Positions 26,489-35,027 of a stretch of DNA of 59,556 nt are shown in pieces. Source of the stretch: an uncultured Spartobacteria bacterium. GTDB lineage: Bacteria > Verrucomicrobiota > Verrucomicrobiia > Chthoniobacterales > Chthoniobacteraceae. The position numbers were made by a program, and so were the translations under genes. The stretch's first letter is position 1, and each line of letters begins with the position of its first letter. The stretch lies in contig CAIURC010000154.1 of the NCBI GenBank assembly GCA_903901425.1, positions 1 through 59,556 on the forward strand. Direction: 5' to 3'. Under the pieces are notes generated by a model. That model saw only the letters and a list, made by a program, of their open reading frames with translations. It did not search any database and was not told the DNA's origin.

Positions 26489-26981
26489 GTTTCTCCGCCT
26501 GAATGTCGCGGCTATTCTTCGGAATGTGGAAGGCCGAATCCTCGTGTGTGAGCGCCTCAAAAACCCCGGCTCCTGGCAGTTCCCCCAGGGCGGAGTCAAT
26601 CGCATGGAAACACTCGAGGAAGGACTCCTTCGCGAACTGGAGGAGGAAATCGGAATCCCTCCACACCAAGTCCGGATCCTAAACTCCAAAGGCCCCTACA
26701 CCTACCGCTTCGCCCATCCCAAGAAAGGCTACGACGGAAAGGAACAGTACTATTTTCTCTGCCAGCATCTCGGATCCGATTCCGCAGTCAATGTCCACAC
26801 CCGACATCCAGAGTTCCGCGATTTCCGCTGGATCGATCCCCGGATATTTGAGGTCCAGTGGCTGCCCCCCATGCGCGTCACAGTGTACACGGCCGTTTTC
26901 CGAGACTTCTTCGGGATCGAACTCGGCCCGGCGTCCCCAAACCCGCCGGACGCGCAGAAAGAATGGAGCGAAACGGATTGA
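26487..26981 (+). CDS. Nudix hydrolase, RppH-like
   Basis: The 164-residue protein resembles RNA pyrophosphohydrolase (RppH) or diadenosine polyphosphate hydrolase. It starts with FLRLNVAAIL, has SWQFPQGG, a complete Nudix box at 35-57 (G-x5-E-x7-REL-x-EE-x-G-I), and YKFAH-like YRFAHPKKGYDGKEQYYFL plus FRDFRWIDP further on, in the order seen in NudH/RppH. RppH removes pyrophosphate from mRNA 5' ends and triggers decay. The start codon ATG at 26487 lies within a CATG shared with the divergent gene's ATG, and no Shine-Dalgarno is visible, so the message may be leaderless. Confidence 0.85.
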   Translation: MFLRLNVAAILRNVEGRILVCERLKNPGSWQFPQGGVNRMETLEEGLLRELEEEIGIPPHQVRILNSKGPYTYRFAHPKKGYDGKEQYYFLCQHLGSDSAVNVHTRHPEFRDFRWIDPRIFEVQWLPPMRVTVYTAVFRDFFGIELGPASPNPPDAQKEWSETD

Positions 26982-27306
26982 CTGCGCATCGGTTCATACG
27001 CACCCTCCCGCACCTATGTTGAACTTTGGCATGCTCGCCTTCGCACTCACCGCTGTGTTCGGTTGCATCTGGTGGGCATGCAGGGACGAGAGTATCTGAG
27101 CTGCACCCGCTGCCCGCACCGCGCCGCCCTCAGACTCACAGCCCGGCCAGGACCTGCGGCTTTCAAGGCCCCTTTCCCTGCGCCCACCGGTTTCCTCCCC
27201 AACCCGCCCGCGCTTTTCCTTCGAGTTTCCTACAAAACCGCGGGTACCGCCCCGGATTCACACTCGGGTGCCCGCCTTGGCACCACTCTAGCTTCGATGG
27301 GAGGAT
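26982..27306. other. 325-bp gap between Nudix and pilT genes
   Basis: Only one candidate coding stretch is visible (the 27-codon ORF at 27016-27099). The rest is C-rich and shows no tRNA, clear hairpin terminator or repeat. The pilT promoter should lie in the 3' half. Confidence 0.6.
27016..27099 (+). CDS. Possible 27-residue membrane peptide
   Basis: ATG at 27016 opens a 27-codon frame that reads as one hydrophobic segment (GMLAFALTAVFGCIWWAC) with a short charged C-terminus RDESI and a TGA stop. Single-pass small proteins of this shape are common, but there is no clear Shine-Dalgarno and nothing to compare it with here. It might equally be chance. Confidence 0.35.
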   Translation: MLNFGMLAFALTAVFGCIWWACRDESI

Positions 27307-28386
27307 ATGGCCCGAATCGACTCTTTCTTCCAGTTCATGCGTGAACAGGAAGCTTCCGATCTCCATCTCTCCACCGGAAATCCCCCCATCCTGCGCATCC
27401 ACGGCGAGATGGTCCGGATCGACCAACCGCCCCTTCTCAACGAGGATCTCAAGGCTCTCGTTTATGAAATTGCCCCGGAACACAAAATCAAGGTGTTCGA
27501 GGAAACCGGCGACGTCGATTTCGGCTACGAGTACCCCGGTGTTGCGCGGTACCGCGCCAACTTCTTCAACCAGCGCAGCGGGATCGCCGCAGTTTTCCGA
27601 CTCATCCCCAGCAAGATCCTGACCTTGGAGGAACTGAGCCTCCCACCGGTGCTCAAGCGGTTTGCCATGCTCAGGAAAGGACTGGTCCTCGTCACCGGCC
27701 CCACCGGTTCGGGCAAATCCACCACCCTCGCTGCGATGCTCGATTACGCCAACCTGCACCGCAAAGACCACATCATCACCGTGGAGGACCCCATCGAATT
27801 TGTCCACCGCTCCCAGCAGTGTCTGGTCAACCACCGCGAAGTCGGGCTCCACACCCGCTCGTTTGCCTCCGCCCTCCGGGGCGCACTCCGCGAGGACCCG
27901 GACATCATTCTGGTGGGCGAAATGCGCGACCTGGAGACGATTGAACTGGCCCTGACCGCCGCCGGAACCGGGCACCTCGTGCTCGGCACCCTTCATACTC
28001 CGAACGCCCCAAAAACCATCGACCGCATCATCGACGTCTTTCCTGCCAACCAGCAAAACCAGATCCGCGCCGGCCTCTCGGAATCCCTCAAGGGCATTAT
28101 CGCCCAAAATCTCTTCCGCCGCATCGACCGGTCGGGCCGCTGCGGAGCTCTGGAAGTTTTGGTTGTCGACACCCCCATCGCAAACCTCATTCGGGAGTCG
28201 AAAACCCATCAGATCCCGGGCATGATGCAGGTCGGCAAAAAAAAGGGAAACCAAACCCTCGACGATGCCATCACCGACCTGCTCCGGGCGGGCAAAATCT
28301 CGCCCGAAGAAGCTTACGAAAAATGCATCGACCGCAAAAAGTTCCGGCCCCTCCTCGCCCATCCGCCCGAAGACTGGGAGGACTGA
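27307..28386 (+). CDS. pilT: Type IV pilus retraction ATPase PilT
   Basis: PilT powers pilus retraction for twitching and DNA uptake from the cytoplasmic face of the pilus base. The 359-residue product has the N-terminal PAS-like ASDLHLSTGNPPILRIHG segment, Walker A GPTGSGKST (about 131-139), the Asp box TVEDPIEF, the Walker B DIILVGEMRD, the His box GHLVLGTLHT and, at the C-terminus, IANLIRESK, close to the PilT AIRNLIRE retraction motif. GGGAGG at 27299-27304 sits only two bases from the ATG. No other pilus gene is nearby. Confidence 0.94.
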   Translation: MARIDSFFQFMREQEASDLHLSTGNPPILRIHGEMVRIDQPPLLNEDLKALVYEIAPEHKIKVFEETGDVDFGYEYPGVARYRANFFNQRSGIAAVFRLIPSKILTLEELSLPPVLKRFAMLRKGLVLVTGPTGSGKSTTLAAMLDYANLHRKDHIITVEDPIEFVHRSQQCLVNHREVGLHTRSFASALRGALREDPDIILVGEMRDLETIELALTAAGTGHLVLGTLHTPNAPKTIDRIIDVFPANQQNQIRAGLSESLKGIIAQNLFRRIDRSGRCGALEVLVVDTPIANLIRESKTHQIPGMMQVGKKKGNQTLDDAITDLLRAGKISPEEAYEKCIDRKKFRPLLAHPPEDWED

Positions 28387-28481
28387 AACCGGCTCTCCTG
28401 ACGTCAAATTTTTCGCACCCGACCGTTTCCAGTTCGCTTCCCCGTTGATTTCGCCGGATTCCCCGCTTATATGGGGGCCCG

Positions 28482-29015
28482 ATGAAATTGGTGCGCTGGA
28501 GGCGCTTTACATGGAATTTGAAGGAGTTGCCGGCCCTGAACGAACCGCTCAAGGGCCTGCTCCAACTCCGCCCCGCAGCCGCTGAGGAACGGGAGCAGGT
28601 CGAGCGAGTCATCCTCTCCGCGCTCACCTTGGACTCCACGTGGGGCAACACGCTCCCCGCTTTCCGTGCGCGTCTAGAGAACCACTTGGACGCGATTTTC
28701 CGAAGCCAGGATGTGCCTGCACTCGTTGTCAGCCACGGTCCCCGCGTCATCGCGGCATCGGCCATCGGCGCGTTTGCAGGCATGGAAAACCATCTCCTCT
28801 CCGGCCCCTGCGTTCTTCTCGAATACCACAACCGGGGCATTGGCACCGCTCTCCTCCACGCGTCCCTTTCCCATCTGCGTGCCACGGGCCTTAATTCCGC
28901 CCACGGCATTGCGCGGGAGAACTCCATTTCCGCACGTTTCCTGTATCCCAAGTTCGGATCCTCCAGCACCGAATGCGAATACGACCTCGGCCTTCCCGAA
29001 AACGCGACCACCTAG
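28482..29015 (+). CDS. GNAT-family N-acetyltransferase
   Basis: The 177-residue product has a GNAT fold: an [16 protein letters not shown] opening helix, a central strand, the acetyl-CoA-binding motif [14 protein letters not shown] (R/Q-x-x-G-x-A-like, about 113-126) and the C-terminal [20 protein letters not shown], like the motif after the binding loop. The substrate is unknown. It lies 7 bp upstream of the ATP-grasp gene, and this spacing suggests one operon, so it may modify the same substrate as the ATP-grasp and alpha-E pair. Confidence 0.8.
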   Translation: MKLVRWRRFTWNLKELPALNEPLKGLLQLRPAAAEEREQVERVILSALTLDSTWGNTLPAFRARLENHLDAIFRSQDVPALVVSHGPRVIAASAIGAFAGMENHLLSGPCVLLEYHNRGIGTALLHASLSHLRATGLNSAHGIARENSISARFLYPKFGSSSTECEYDLGLPENATT

Positions 29016-29022
29016 CCCAATC

Positions 29023-30468
29023 ATGAAAAACCCTTTCCTCTCCTACGAAGTCGGCGACTTTTTCGACGAAATGTTCGGGGACCAGGGAAGACCGAGGCCG
29101 CACTATCAGACTCTGCTCCAGCGCTTCGGCGAACTCTCCAACGACGAGTTCGAACGCAAAAACCTCGCTGCCTCACAGACCTTCCTCAACCAGGGCATCA
29201 CGTTCACCGTGTACAGCGATGACCGCGGCACGGAACGCATCATGCCCTTCGATGCCATCCCCCGGATCATCCCAGAGGACGAGTGGCAGAAGGTGGAACG
29301 CGGTCTGGTCCAGCGCATCACCGCCCTCAACCTTTTCCTCCACGACCTCTACCATGACCAACGTATCATCAAGGAGGGGGTGATCCCTGCCGAGGTCATC
29401 CAGAGCGCAAAGCATTTCCGGCCCGAATTTGTCGGAGTCGATGTCCCAAAAGACATCTACATCCACATCTGCGGTTCGGACCTCATCCGCGACCGGGACG
29501 GAAATTACCTCGTGCTGGAGGACAACGGACGCTGCCCTTCCGGGGTCAGCTACGTGCTCACCAACCGCGAGGTGATGAAACGGGTGTTTCCCTCCCTCTT
29601 TGCCGATCACAAAGTCCGGCCCGTCGACCATTACTGCCAGGAACTCTTCAATCTCCTGCGCCATGTCGCGCCGGCCAATTGCCCGAACCCGGAAGACCCC
29701 ACCGTGGTCCTCCTCACCCCGGGCATCTACAATTCCGCCTACTTTGAACACTCCTTCCTTGCCCGGAGCATGGGCATCGAAATCGTCGTGGGCCAGGACC
29801 TCATCGTCAAAGACGACGTGGTCTACATGAAAACGACCAAGGGCCTCCAACGCGTCGATGTCATCTACCGGAGGCTCGACGACGACTTCCTTGACCCGCT
29901 CGCCTTCCGCCCGGATTCCGTGCTCGGCGTCCCGGGTCTGGTCTCCGCCTACCGCAAGGGGAACGTCAACCTCGCCAACGCCATCGGCACCGGCGCCGCC
30001 GATGACAAGGTCATGTACTACTTTGTTCCGGCCATGATCCGCTTCTACCTCCAGCAGGAACCCCTGCTTGAGAACGTGCCCACCTACCTCACCATGTTCG
30101 AGAAGGACCGGAAGTACGTCCTCGAAAACCTCCCCAACCTCGTCATTAAAAGCGCCAACGAAAGCGGCGGATACGGGATGCTCATCGGACCCCATGCCTC
30201 CCAGGCTGAGATCGAGAAGTTCCGCGGCGCCATCTTGGCCGATCCCAGAAACTACGTGGCGCAACCCGTGGTTTCCCTTTCCCGCAGCCCCAGCTACTGC
30301 GGAAACGCCATCGAGGGCCGGCATATTGATCTCCGACCGTACATTCTTTACGGCGAAAAAATCACCATCGTGCCCGGGGGCCTGACCCGGGTCGCCCTCC
30401 GCAAAGGTTCCCTCGTCGTCAACAGTTCCCAGGGAGGCGGCAGCAAAGACACCTGGGTGGTCGATTAA
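29023..30468 (+). CDS. Circularly permuted ATP-grasp type 2 protein
   Basis: The 481-residue protein matches the circularly permuted ATP-grasp family: [14 protein letters not shown] near residue 70, [39 protein letters not shown] (in parts, about 140-175), [26 protein letters not shown] (about 281-295), and [15 protein letters not shown] (about 373-387). These enzymes are thought to form amide or peptide-like bonds and nearly always travel with an alpha-E partner, as here (15 bp downstream). Published comparative genomics (amidoligase surveys) predict peptide or metabolite ligation; no product is known. Start ATG 29023 follows the GNAT stop by 7 bp. Confidence 0.93.
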   Translation: MKNPFLSYEVGDFFDEMFGDQGRPRPHYQTLLQRFGELSNDEFERKNLAASQTFLNQGITFTVYSDDRGTERIMPFDAIPRIIPEDEWQKVERGLVQRITALNLFLHDLYHDQRIIKEGVIPAEVIQSAKHFRPEFVGVDVPKDIYIHICGSDLIRDRDGNYLVLEDNGRCPSGVSYVLTNREVMKRVFPSLFADHKVRPVDHYCQELFNLLRHVAPANCPNPEDPTVVLLTPGIYNSAYFEHSFLARSMGIEIVVGQDLIVKDDVVYMKTTKGLQRVDVIYRRLDDDFLDPLAFRPDSVLGVPGLVSAYRKGNVNLANAIGTGAADDKVMYYFVPAMIRFYLQQEPLLENVPTYLTMFEKDRKYVLENLPNLVIKSANESGGYGMLIGPHASQAEIEKFRGAILADPRNYVAQPVVSLSRSPSYCGNAIEGRHIDLRPYILYGEKITIVPGGLTRVALRKGSLVVNSSQGGGSKDTWVVD

Positions 30469-30483
30469 ACCTTCTTCTATCCC

Positions 30484-31443
30484 ATGCTCTCACGCGTTGC
30501 TGATTCTCTCTACTGGCTGAGCCGTTACATCGAGCGGGCTGAAAACAATGCCCGCATCCTGGACGTCAACCTCCAACTCACCCTCGACTCCGACCACGCC
30601 GGCCCGGAAGAAGAAGCCGCCGACTGGACCCCGATCCTGGCCACATTCGAAGACCTCAAGGCGTTCCGGGAATCTCATCCCGTGATCAACGCCGCCAGCG
30701 TCTGCGAGTTTGTCACATTCTCCGAACTCAACCCCAACTCCATCCTCTCCTGCATTTCCAAAGCCCGCGAAAATGCGCGGACGGTCCGGGAATACATCTC
30801 GAGTGAAATGTGGGAACGCATCAATGGCCTTTACCTCTGGATTCGCTCCCAGTCGGCCAGAGACCTCTACCAAGAAGCCGCCATCAGCCTCTACCGGCAA
30901 ATCGTGGATCATTCCCACCAATTCGCAGGCACCACCGACGCCACACTAACCCAAGCCGACGGTTGGAACTTCATGCAGGTCGGAAAATTCCTCGATCGTG
31001 CTGACTCTGTCTCCCGAATCCTTGACCTCAAATACCACATCCTCCTCCCCCAAGGTGAGACCGTGGGCGGCACCGTCGACACCGTACAGTGGCAGGCCGT
31101 CCTCAAATCCTGCAGCGGCCTTGAGGCGTTCCAAAAACTGCACACCGCACGCGTCACCCCCGCCTCGGTGGCTGAATTCCTCGTCCTGCACCCCGCTTTT
31201 CCCCGCTCCATCCGGTTCTGTGTCGACCACCTCGACGCCGCCCTCCACCGGATCAGTGGCACCGACCGCACCCAGTTTTCGAACCCCGCGGAACGTCTCT
31301 CCGGCAGGATGCTTTCCGACCTCAACTACACCACCATCAGCGACATCTTCCAGCAGGGGCTCCACCAGTACCTCGACCGCGTCCAGCTCCGCTTGATCGA
31401 AACGGGCCAAGCCATGTTCCAGCAGTACTGCGCCTGGGACTGA
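30484..31443 (+). CDS. Alpha-E domain protein
   Basis: The 319-residue helical protein begins MLSRVADSLYWLSRYIERAENNARILDV, the invariant opening of the alpha-E family (shown in parts), followed by ESHPVINAASVCEFVTF, SARENARTVREYIS-like ENARTVREYISSEMWERIN, and MQVGKFLDRADSVSRILDLKY. The conserved Glu, Asn and Arg residues in these helices are thought to form an active or binding site used with the ATP-grasp partner encoded just upstream. The transglutaminase-like protease and Anbu proteasome genes often found with this pair are not in the window. Confidence 0.92.
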   Translation: MLSRVADSLYWLSRYIERAENNARILDVNLQLTLDSDHAGPEEEAADWTPILATFEDLKAFRESHPVINAASVCEFVTFSELNPNSILSCISKARENARTVREYISSEMWERINGLYLWIRSQSARDLYQEAAISLYRQIVDHSHQFAGTTDATLTQADGWNFMQVGKFLDRADSVSRILDLKYHILLPQGETVGGTVDTVQWQAVLKSCSGLEAFQKLHTARVTPASVAEFLVLHPAFPRSIRFCVDHLDAALHRISGTDRTQFSNPAERLSGRMLSDLNYTTISDIFQQGLHQYLDRVQLRLIETGQAMFQQYCAWD

Positions 31444-31474
31444 CCTTGGAAAACCACCTGACCCTCGCCGCGCT

Positions 31475-32086
31475 TTAACGGCAGACCCGCTTCTCCAGCA
31501 CCCGCATCCTTTCGCGTCCCTCGCGCCCGGGATACGCTCGGGAAGGGTCCCATTCCTCCACCAGCCGGAAACGGCTCCCGAACAACCAGTCAAGTTCCGC
31601 CGGACTCACTCCAAACGGTGGCCCGGATTCTCCGGGGCCGTGCCCTGGATCCAAGTAAAACACCCCAAGGAATCTGCCACCGGGCCGGAGAACATTCGCC
31701 ACCGCATCCACGTAGGCTGGACGGAGCTCCGGCTGAATGGCGCAGAAACAGGTGTGCTCCCAAACCCAGTCGAAACTCCCTGTCCATTCGAATGGCAACC
31801 GGAACAAATCCCCGCACACATACCGGCCTCCCCCCGGCATCGCGGCTGCCCTCTCAACCGCTGAGGGCGAGATGTCCAACCCCACAGCTTCCGCCCGCGC
31901 ACCCAACGCCCTGACATCGTGCCCGAGTCCGCACCCTGGCACCAGAACCCGGCCCACGACATCCAACCAGCCCAAGGCCTCCACAAGCCCCGGACTGGCA
32001 GCACCCTTGTCCCACGGGGTTTCACCCCGTTGGTAACACGCCTCCCAGTCCGTCCCACCATCTGCCGCCGTGGGAAACCGGTTCAC
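31475..32086 (-). CDS. TPMT-like class I methyltransferase
   Basis: The 203-residue product resembles the thiopurine S-methyltransferase family: DWEACYQRGETPWDKG (about 11-26), the SAM motif VLVPGCGLGHDV (about 47-58), GLDISPSAVE, DLFRLPF, the FDWVWEHTCFCAI segment (about 110-122) and PAYVDAVANVLRPGG. The start is GTG 32086, because GGAGG at 32096-32092 stands five bases before it and the codon overlaps the upstream TGA as GTGA. A longer frame from 32356 would cover 270 bp of the neighbouring gene. The family methylates small thiols, selenols, tellurite or halides; next to an ovothiol-type methyltransferase a thiol substrate is plausible. Confidence 0.86.
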   Translation of the reverse strand: MNRFPTAADGGTDWEACYQRGETPWDKGAASPGLVEALGWLDVVGRVLVPGCGLGHDVRALGARAEAVGLDISPSAVERAAAMPGGGRYVCGDLFRLPFEWTGSFDWVWEHTCFCAIQPELRPAYVDAVANVLRPGGRFLGVFYLDPGHGPGESGPPFGVSPAELDWLFGSRFRLVEEWDPSRAYPGREGRERMRVLEKRVCR

Positions 32087-32838
32087 ATCCGCCTCCAGAT
32101 CGTGGCCTGCGCCACGCTCCACTGGAACTTCCGGGCATGCTCCCGGATCAGAAACGGCAGGTCCTTCACCGACTGCAGAGAAAATGCCGGCTCCAAAACT
32201 TCCCGCAATCCGTCCAGCGTCCGACGGCCCTTGCCCTCCACCTCCCTCCCCCCGAGCCATTTGTCGCGCGGGGTATACTCCACCATCCACGTGTACGGGG
32301 AGGTGATCACCAACTGGCCCCCTTTTGCAACCAACCGGTCCAACTGCCTCAGGCATTTTTCAGGATCCGAGAGCCGGTCAATCAGGTTCGCCATCAGCAC
32401 CACGTCGAACTCGGCCAGATCGCCACGGACCGCCATCGCATCCCCGTGTTCAAACCGGACTCGTCCCCGGTCCACACCTGCCGGAGCCCGAAGCAGTACC
32501 TGCGTATCCAACTCACCTTCTTCCCGGCAGGGTACTTCCACCCAGCCTTCGGTCCTCAGATGTTCCGCAGCCCGGATGAACCTGCGCGAAGCATCGATCC
32601 CGATACTCAATCCACAAAACTTCGCCAGTTCAAAGGTGGAGCGTCCCACCGCGCACCCAAGGTCCAAGGCGCGCCCTCCAGAGGGCACCCATGCCGGATC
32701 CACGCACGCCGTGACACAGCGCACCGCGTAATCCAGCGCATCCACCGGCCCGAACCGGTACGGCAGGATGTCCTCCGCCTTCCCGTAATGAAAAAGCAGG
32801 TACTCGGAGAGGCTGCGGTCCGTTTCGTAAATGTTCAT
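32083..32838 (-). CDS. Putative 4-mercaptohistidine N1-methyltransferase (OvoA C-terminal type)
   Basis: The 251-residue protein begins NIYETDRSLSEYLLFHYG and continues LPYRFGPVDALDYAVRCV, matching the C-terminal methyltransferase domain of OvoA, which methylates the imidazole of 4-mercaptohistidine in ovothiol A synthesis. The SAM site is ALDLGCAVGRSTFELA (about 55-70); DVVLMANLIDRL and ITSPYTWMVEYTPRDKWLGG follow as in the family. The sulfoxide synthase half of OvoA is not fused here and is not in the window. It sits 12 bp downstream of an M29-like peptidase gene and is coupled by GTGA to a TPMT-like gene. Confidence 0.86.
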   Translation of the reverse strand: MNIYETDRSLSEYLLFHYGKAEDILPYRFGPVDALDYAVRCVTACVDPAWVPSGGRALDLGCAVGRSTFELAKFCGLSIGIDASRRFIRAAEHLRTEGWVEVPCREEGELDTQVLLRAPAGVDRGRVRFEHGDAMAVRGDLAEFDVVLMANLIDRLSDPEKCLRQLDRLVAKGGQLVITSPYTWMVEYTPRDKWLGGREVEGKGRRTLDGLREVLEPAFSLQSVKDLPFLIREHARKFQWSVAQATIWRRM

Positions 32839-32850
32839 CCCCGTTCAGCC

Positions 32851-34017
32851 TCACTCAGCCAAAAGGTCCCGCAGATACGCCGAGGGTTCGTACCGCTCCA
32901 CGATCAACTCTCTCTGCCCCCCGCGCTCCATCCGCGCTTCCGTCACCAGGATCTCCGGGGTCTTGCTCCGCGAAAACAAAATGTCGTCATGCGTCGCGTT
33001 CAGGCGGCTCGCAAACCGGTCTGGAGTCAGACTCCCTCCCAAATGATCGCTCCGCCCAGTCGCCACATGCAGCGTCCCCAACATCTTCTCATCCTGGATG
33101 TCCCGTCCCGAAACCGGCAACTCCTGCGTCCCAAACCCGAGCTCCCCAATCTCGCCCGTCACCGGATCAGACGCCAGTTTCGCGTTGTGCGCCGAAACGG
33201 TTTCCCTCGACCCGGAGATCCATTCCGCACGGACGATCCGGCCCCCGGTGACATGCATCAGCCCGAGAGTCCCGTCTTTGTACTTCATCGGAAACGCACC
33301 CTCAGCGCCATGCGGGACAAAATAGACCTCGCCCGCCGGGAGGTTGGCCACATCCGGGCCGCCCCGGCAAAGCCCGTGGCTCTTCTGGGCCTCCTGCCCC
33401 CCCAGTTCCAGTCGCAGCGTGCATGACCGGTCCGCCACCTCAAAATCAATCTCCACCGCATCAGCGCGGGTCAGTCCAGCCCGCAGTTTTTCCGCCTGCC
33501 GACTCACCTCGTTGTAATCCACGGACAAACCCGACGCCAAAATCACATCGTTAACCCCGTGCAACGTCGCTCCGCGGAATCCGAGTTCCTTGGCAAATGC
33601 GGTCAGTGGTGCCGTTGCAGAATACGTCGAGATGCAAAGCACAAGGTCGTAGTGGGCGAGCACATCCTCCTTGAGCCGCAACTCGCGGCCATCGGGGCTG
33701 TAGGCCAACTCGGGCAGATCCAAATTGCTCCCCCCCGTCAGTTCGTACGCGTAAATCTCGCCCCCCTTGAGTCCCAGCTGCGCCATCACGCCCGCCTTCA
33801 ACCCTTGGTAAAACACGTCATGCGCCTTGCGCTGGATGGTCAGTGCCGGGTCCTGAAGGAAACCCATCCCCGCCACGTCCCGGGGATTCTCAAGGTCAAT
33901 CAGGATGCAGACACGCTCCCCGCCTTTCGGGGCAAAAACCGTAGCCAGAAGTCGTCCCAGATCGAAGGGAGGAAATGTCCGGCTCTTTTCCACAGGTTGT
34001 TCAAGCGTCACGTTCAT
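32851..34017 (-). CDS. M29-like metalloaminopeptidase-family protein
   Basis: The 388-residue product resembles the M29 (AmpS/thermophilic aminopeptidase) family. It has an N-terminal Rossmann-like half with LAHYDLVLCISTYSAT, then the metal-binding half: NLPAGEVYFVPHGAEG (Glu ligand, about 224-239), IGELGFGTQE (Glu), EKMLGTLHVATGRSDHLGG (His, about 310-328) and NATHDDILF (His and Asp). The candidate ligands E, E, H, H and D are in the family order, although the surrounding spacing is divergent. It is the first gene of a three-gene minus-strand operon with two methyltransferases, so it may hydrolyse a small peptide or thiol conjugate instead of being a general peptidase. Confidence 0.75.
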   Translation of the reverse strand: MNVTLEQPVEKSRTFPPFDLGRLLATVFAPKGGERVCILIDLENPRDVAGMGFLQDPALTIQRKAHDVFYQGLKAGVMAQLGLKGGEIYAYELTGGSNLDLPELAYSPDGRELRLKEDVLAHYDLVLCISTYSATAPLTAFAKELGFRGATLHGVNDVILASGLSVDYNEVSRQAEKLRAGLTRADAVEIDFEVADRSCTLRLELGGQEAQKSHGLCRGGPDVANLPAGEVYFVPHGAEGAFPMKYKDGTLGLMHVTGGRIVRAEWISGSRETVSAHNAKLASDPVTGEIGELGFGTQELPVSGRDIQDEKMLGTLHVATGRSDHLGGSLTPDRFASRLNATHDDILFSRSKTPEILVTEARMERGGQRELIVERYEPSAYLRDLLAE

Positions 34018-34166
34018 AGTCTTTTTTAGGGTGTCTTGGCACTTTGGCTCGCTTCCAGTGCCCGGTCCTCATGGACCAATCCCGATCCTGTCCCGCCAGA
34101 TCCCGCACGCCAAGACCCCTTTTCAATCTCTTTCAGCCACCCCCACCCTTGCTTTGCTCGCGCCCG

Positions 34167-35027
34167 ATGCAAAAATGGCGGCCACCCATGCTCTGGACGT
34201 CCGCCTCCCATTCGTTTGACCTCAGATCCGAGTCGATCCTGCTCGGTGTCCTGAATGTCACTCCGGACTCCTTTTCCGATGGCGGCCAGTTCCACTCTCA
34301 CGAGGATGCCGTCCGCCAGGCGAGGCTCCTTTCGGCGCAGGGCGCCCAAATCATCGACGTAGGCGGCGAGTCCACCCGCCCAGGCGCAGAACCCGTTCCC
34401 GAACCGGTCGAACTCCAGCGCGTGCTCCCCATCATCCACCAGCTGGTCCACCACGAAGGCCTCACCGTCTCGATCGATACCCGCAAACCCGGCGTGGCCA
34501 GGGCCGCCCTTGAAGCCGGTGCCTCCATCCTCAACGATGTGCACGGTCTCCGAGACCCGGAAATGCGCAAAGTCCTCCGCGAATCCCGCGCCGCAGCCAT
34601 CGTCATGCACATGCAAGGGTCCCCTGCGACCATGCAGCAAAACCCCTCCTACCCCTGCGTGGTTTCCGAGATCCGCTCCTTCTTCCATGCCATCGCCGCC
34701 CGCTGCGCGGAGGAATCCATCCCCCCACAGGCGCTCGCCTTTGATCCCGGCATCGGTTTCGGCAAAAACCTCGACCATAACCTCCGCATTCTTTCCGCAC
34801 TCCCATCGCTTCCCCCGGAAGGCAGACCGCTCGTCCTCGGCGTCTCCAAAAAATCATTCCTCGGCAAACTGGTCCGCTCCGAATCGCTCGAACACCGCCT
34901 CTGGCCCACCGTCGCACTCTCCGCTTACGCCCGCCTCCGCGGCGCCAGGATCTTCCGGGTTCATGACCCACTCCCCAATCTCCATGCCGCCCGCATGGCA
35001 GAAGCCTTCCTTTCCGCGCCGCCATGA
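34167..35027 (+). CDS. folP: Dihydropteroate synthase
   Basis: FolP condenses p-aminobenzoate with hydroxymethyl-dihydropterin pyrophosphate in folate synthesis. The product has GVLNVTPDSFSDGG (about 27-40), IIDVGGESTRPGAEP (about 66-80), SIDTRKPGVA, INDV-like ILNDVHGL, VMHMQG, DPGIGFGK and GVSKKSFLG, all core DHPS motifs. ATG 34167 is chosen, giving 286 residues; ATG 34188 is possible, and a frame reaching back to 34044 would add a proline-rich stretch not typical of the family. Its stop overlaps the cdaA start as ATGA; folP next to cdaA is a familiar arrangement. Confidence 0.95.
   Translation: MQKWRPPMLWTSASHSFDLRSESILLGVLNVTPDSFSDGGQFHSHEDAVRQARLLSAQGAQIIDVGGESTRPGAEPVPEPVELQRVLPIIHQLVHHEGLTVSIDTRKPGVARAALEAGASILNDVHGLRDPEMRKVLRESRAAAIVMHMQGSPATMQQNPSYPCVVSEIRSFFHAIAARCAEESIPPQALAFDPGIGFGKNLDHNLRILSALPSLPPEGRPLVLGVSKKSFLGKLVRSESLEHRLWPTVALSAYARLRGARIFRVHDPLPNLHAARMAEAFLSAPP

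Noticed and set aside
31475-32356. A 293-residue form of the TPMT-like protein
   Set aside because: The first 90 codons overlap the upstream methyltransferase and look random, while GTG 32086 has GGAGG five bases ahead.
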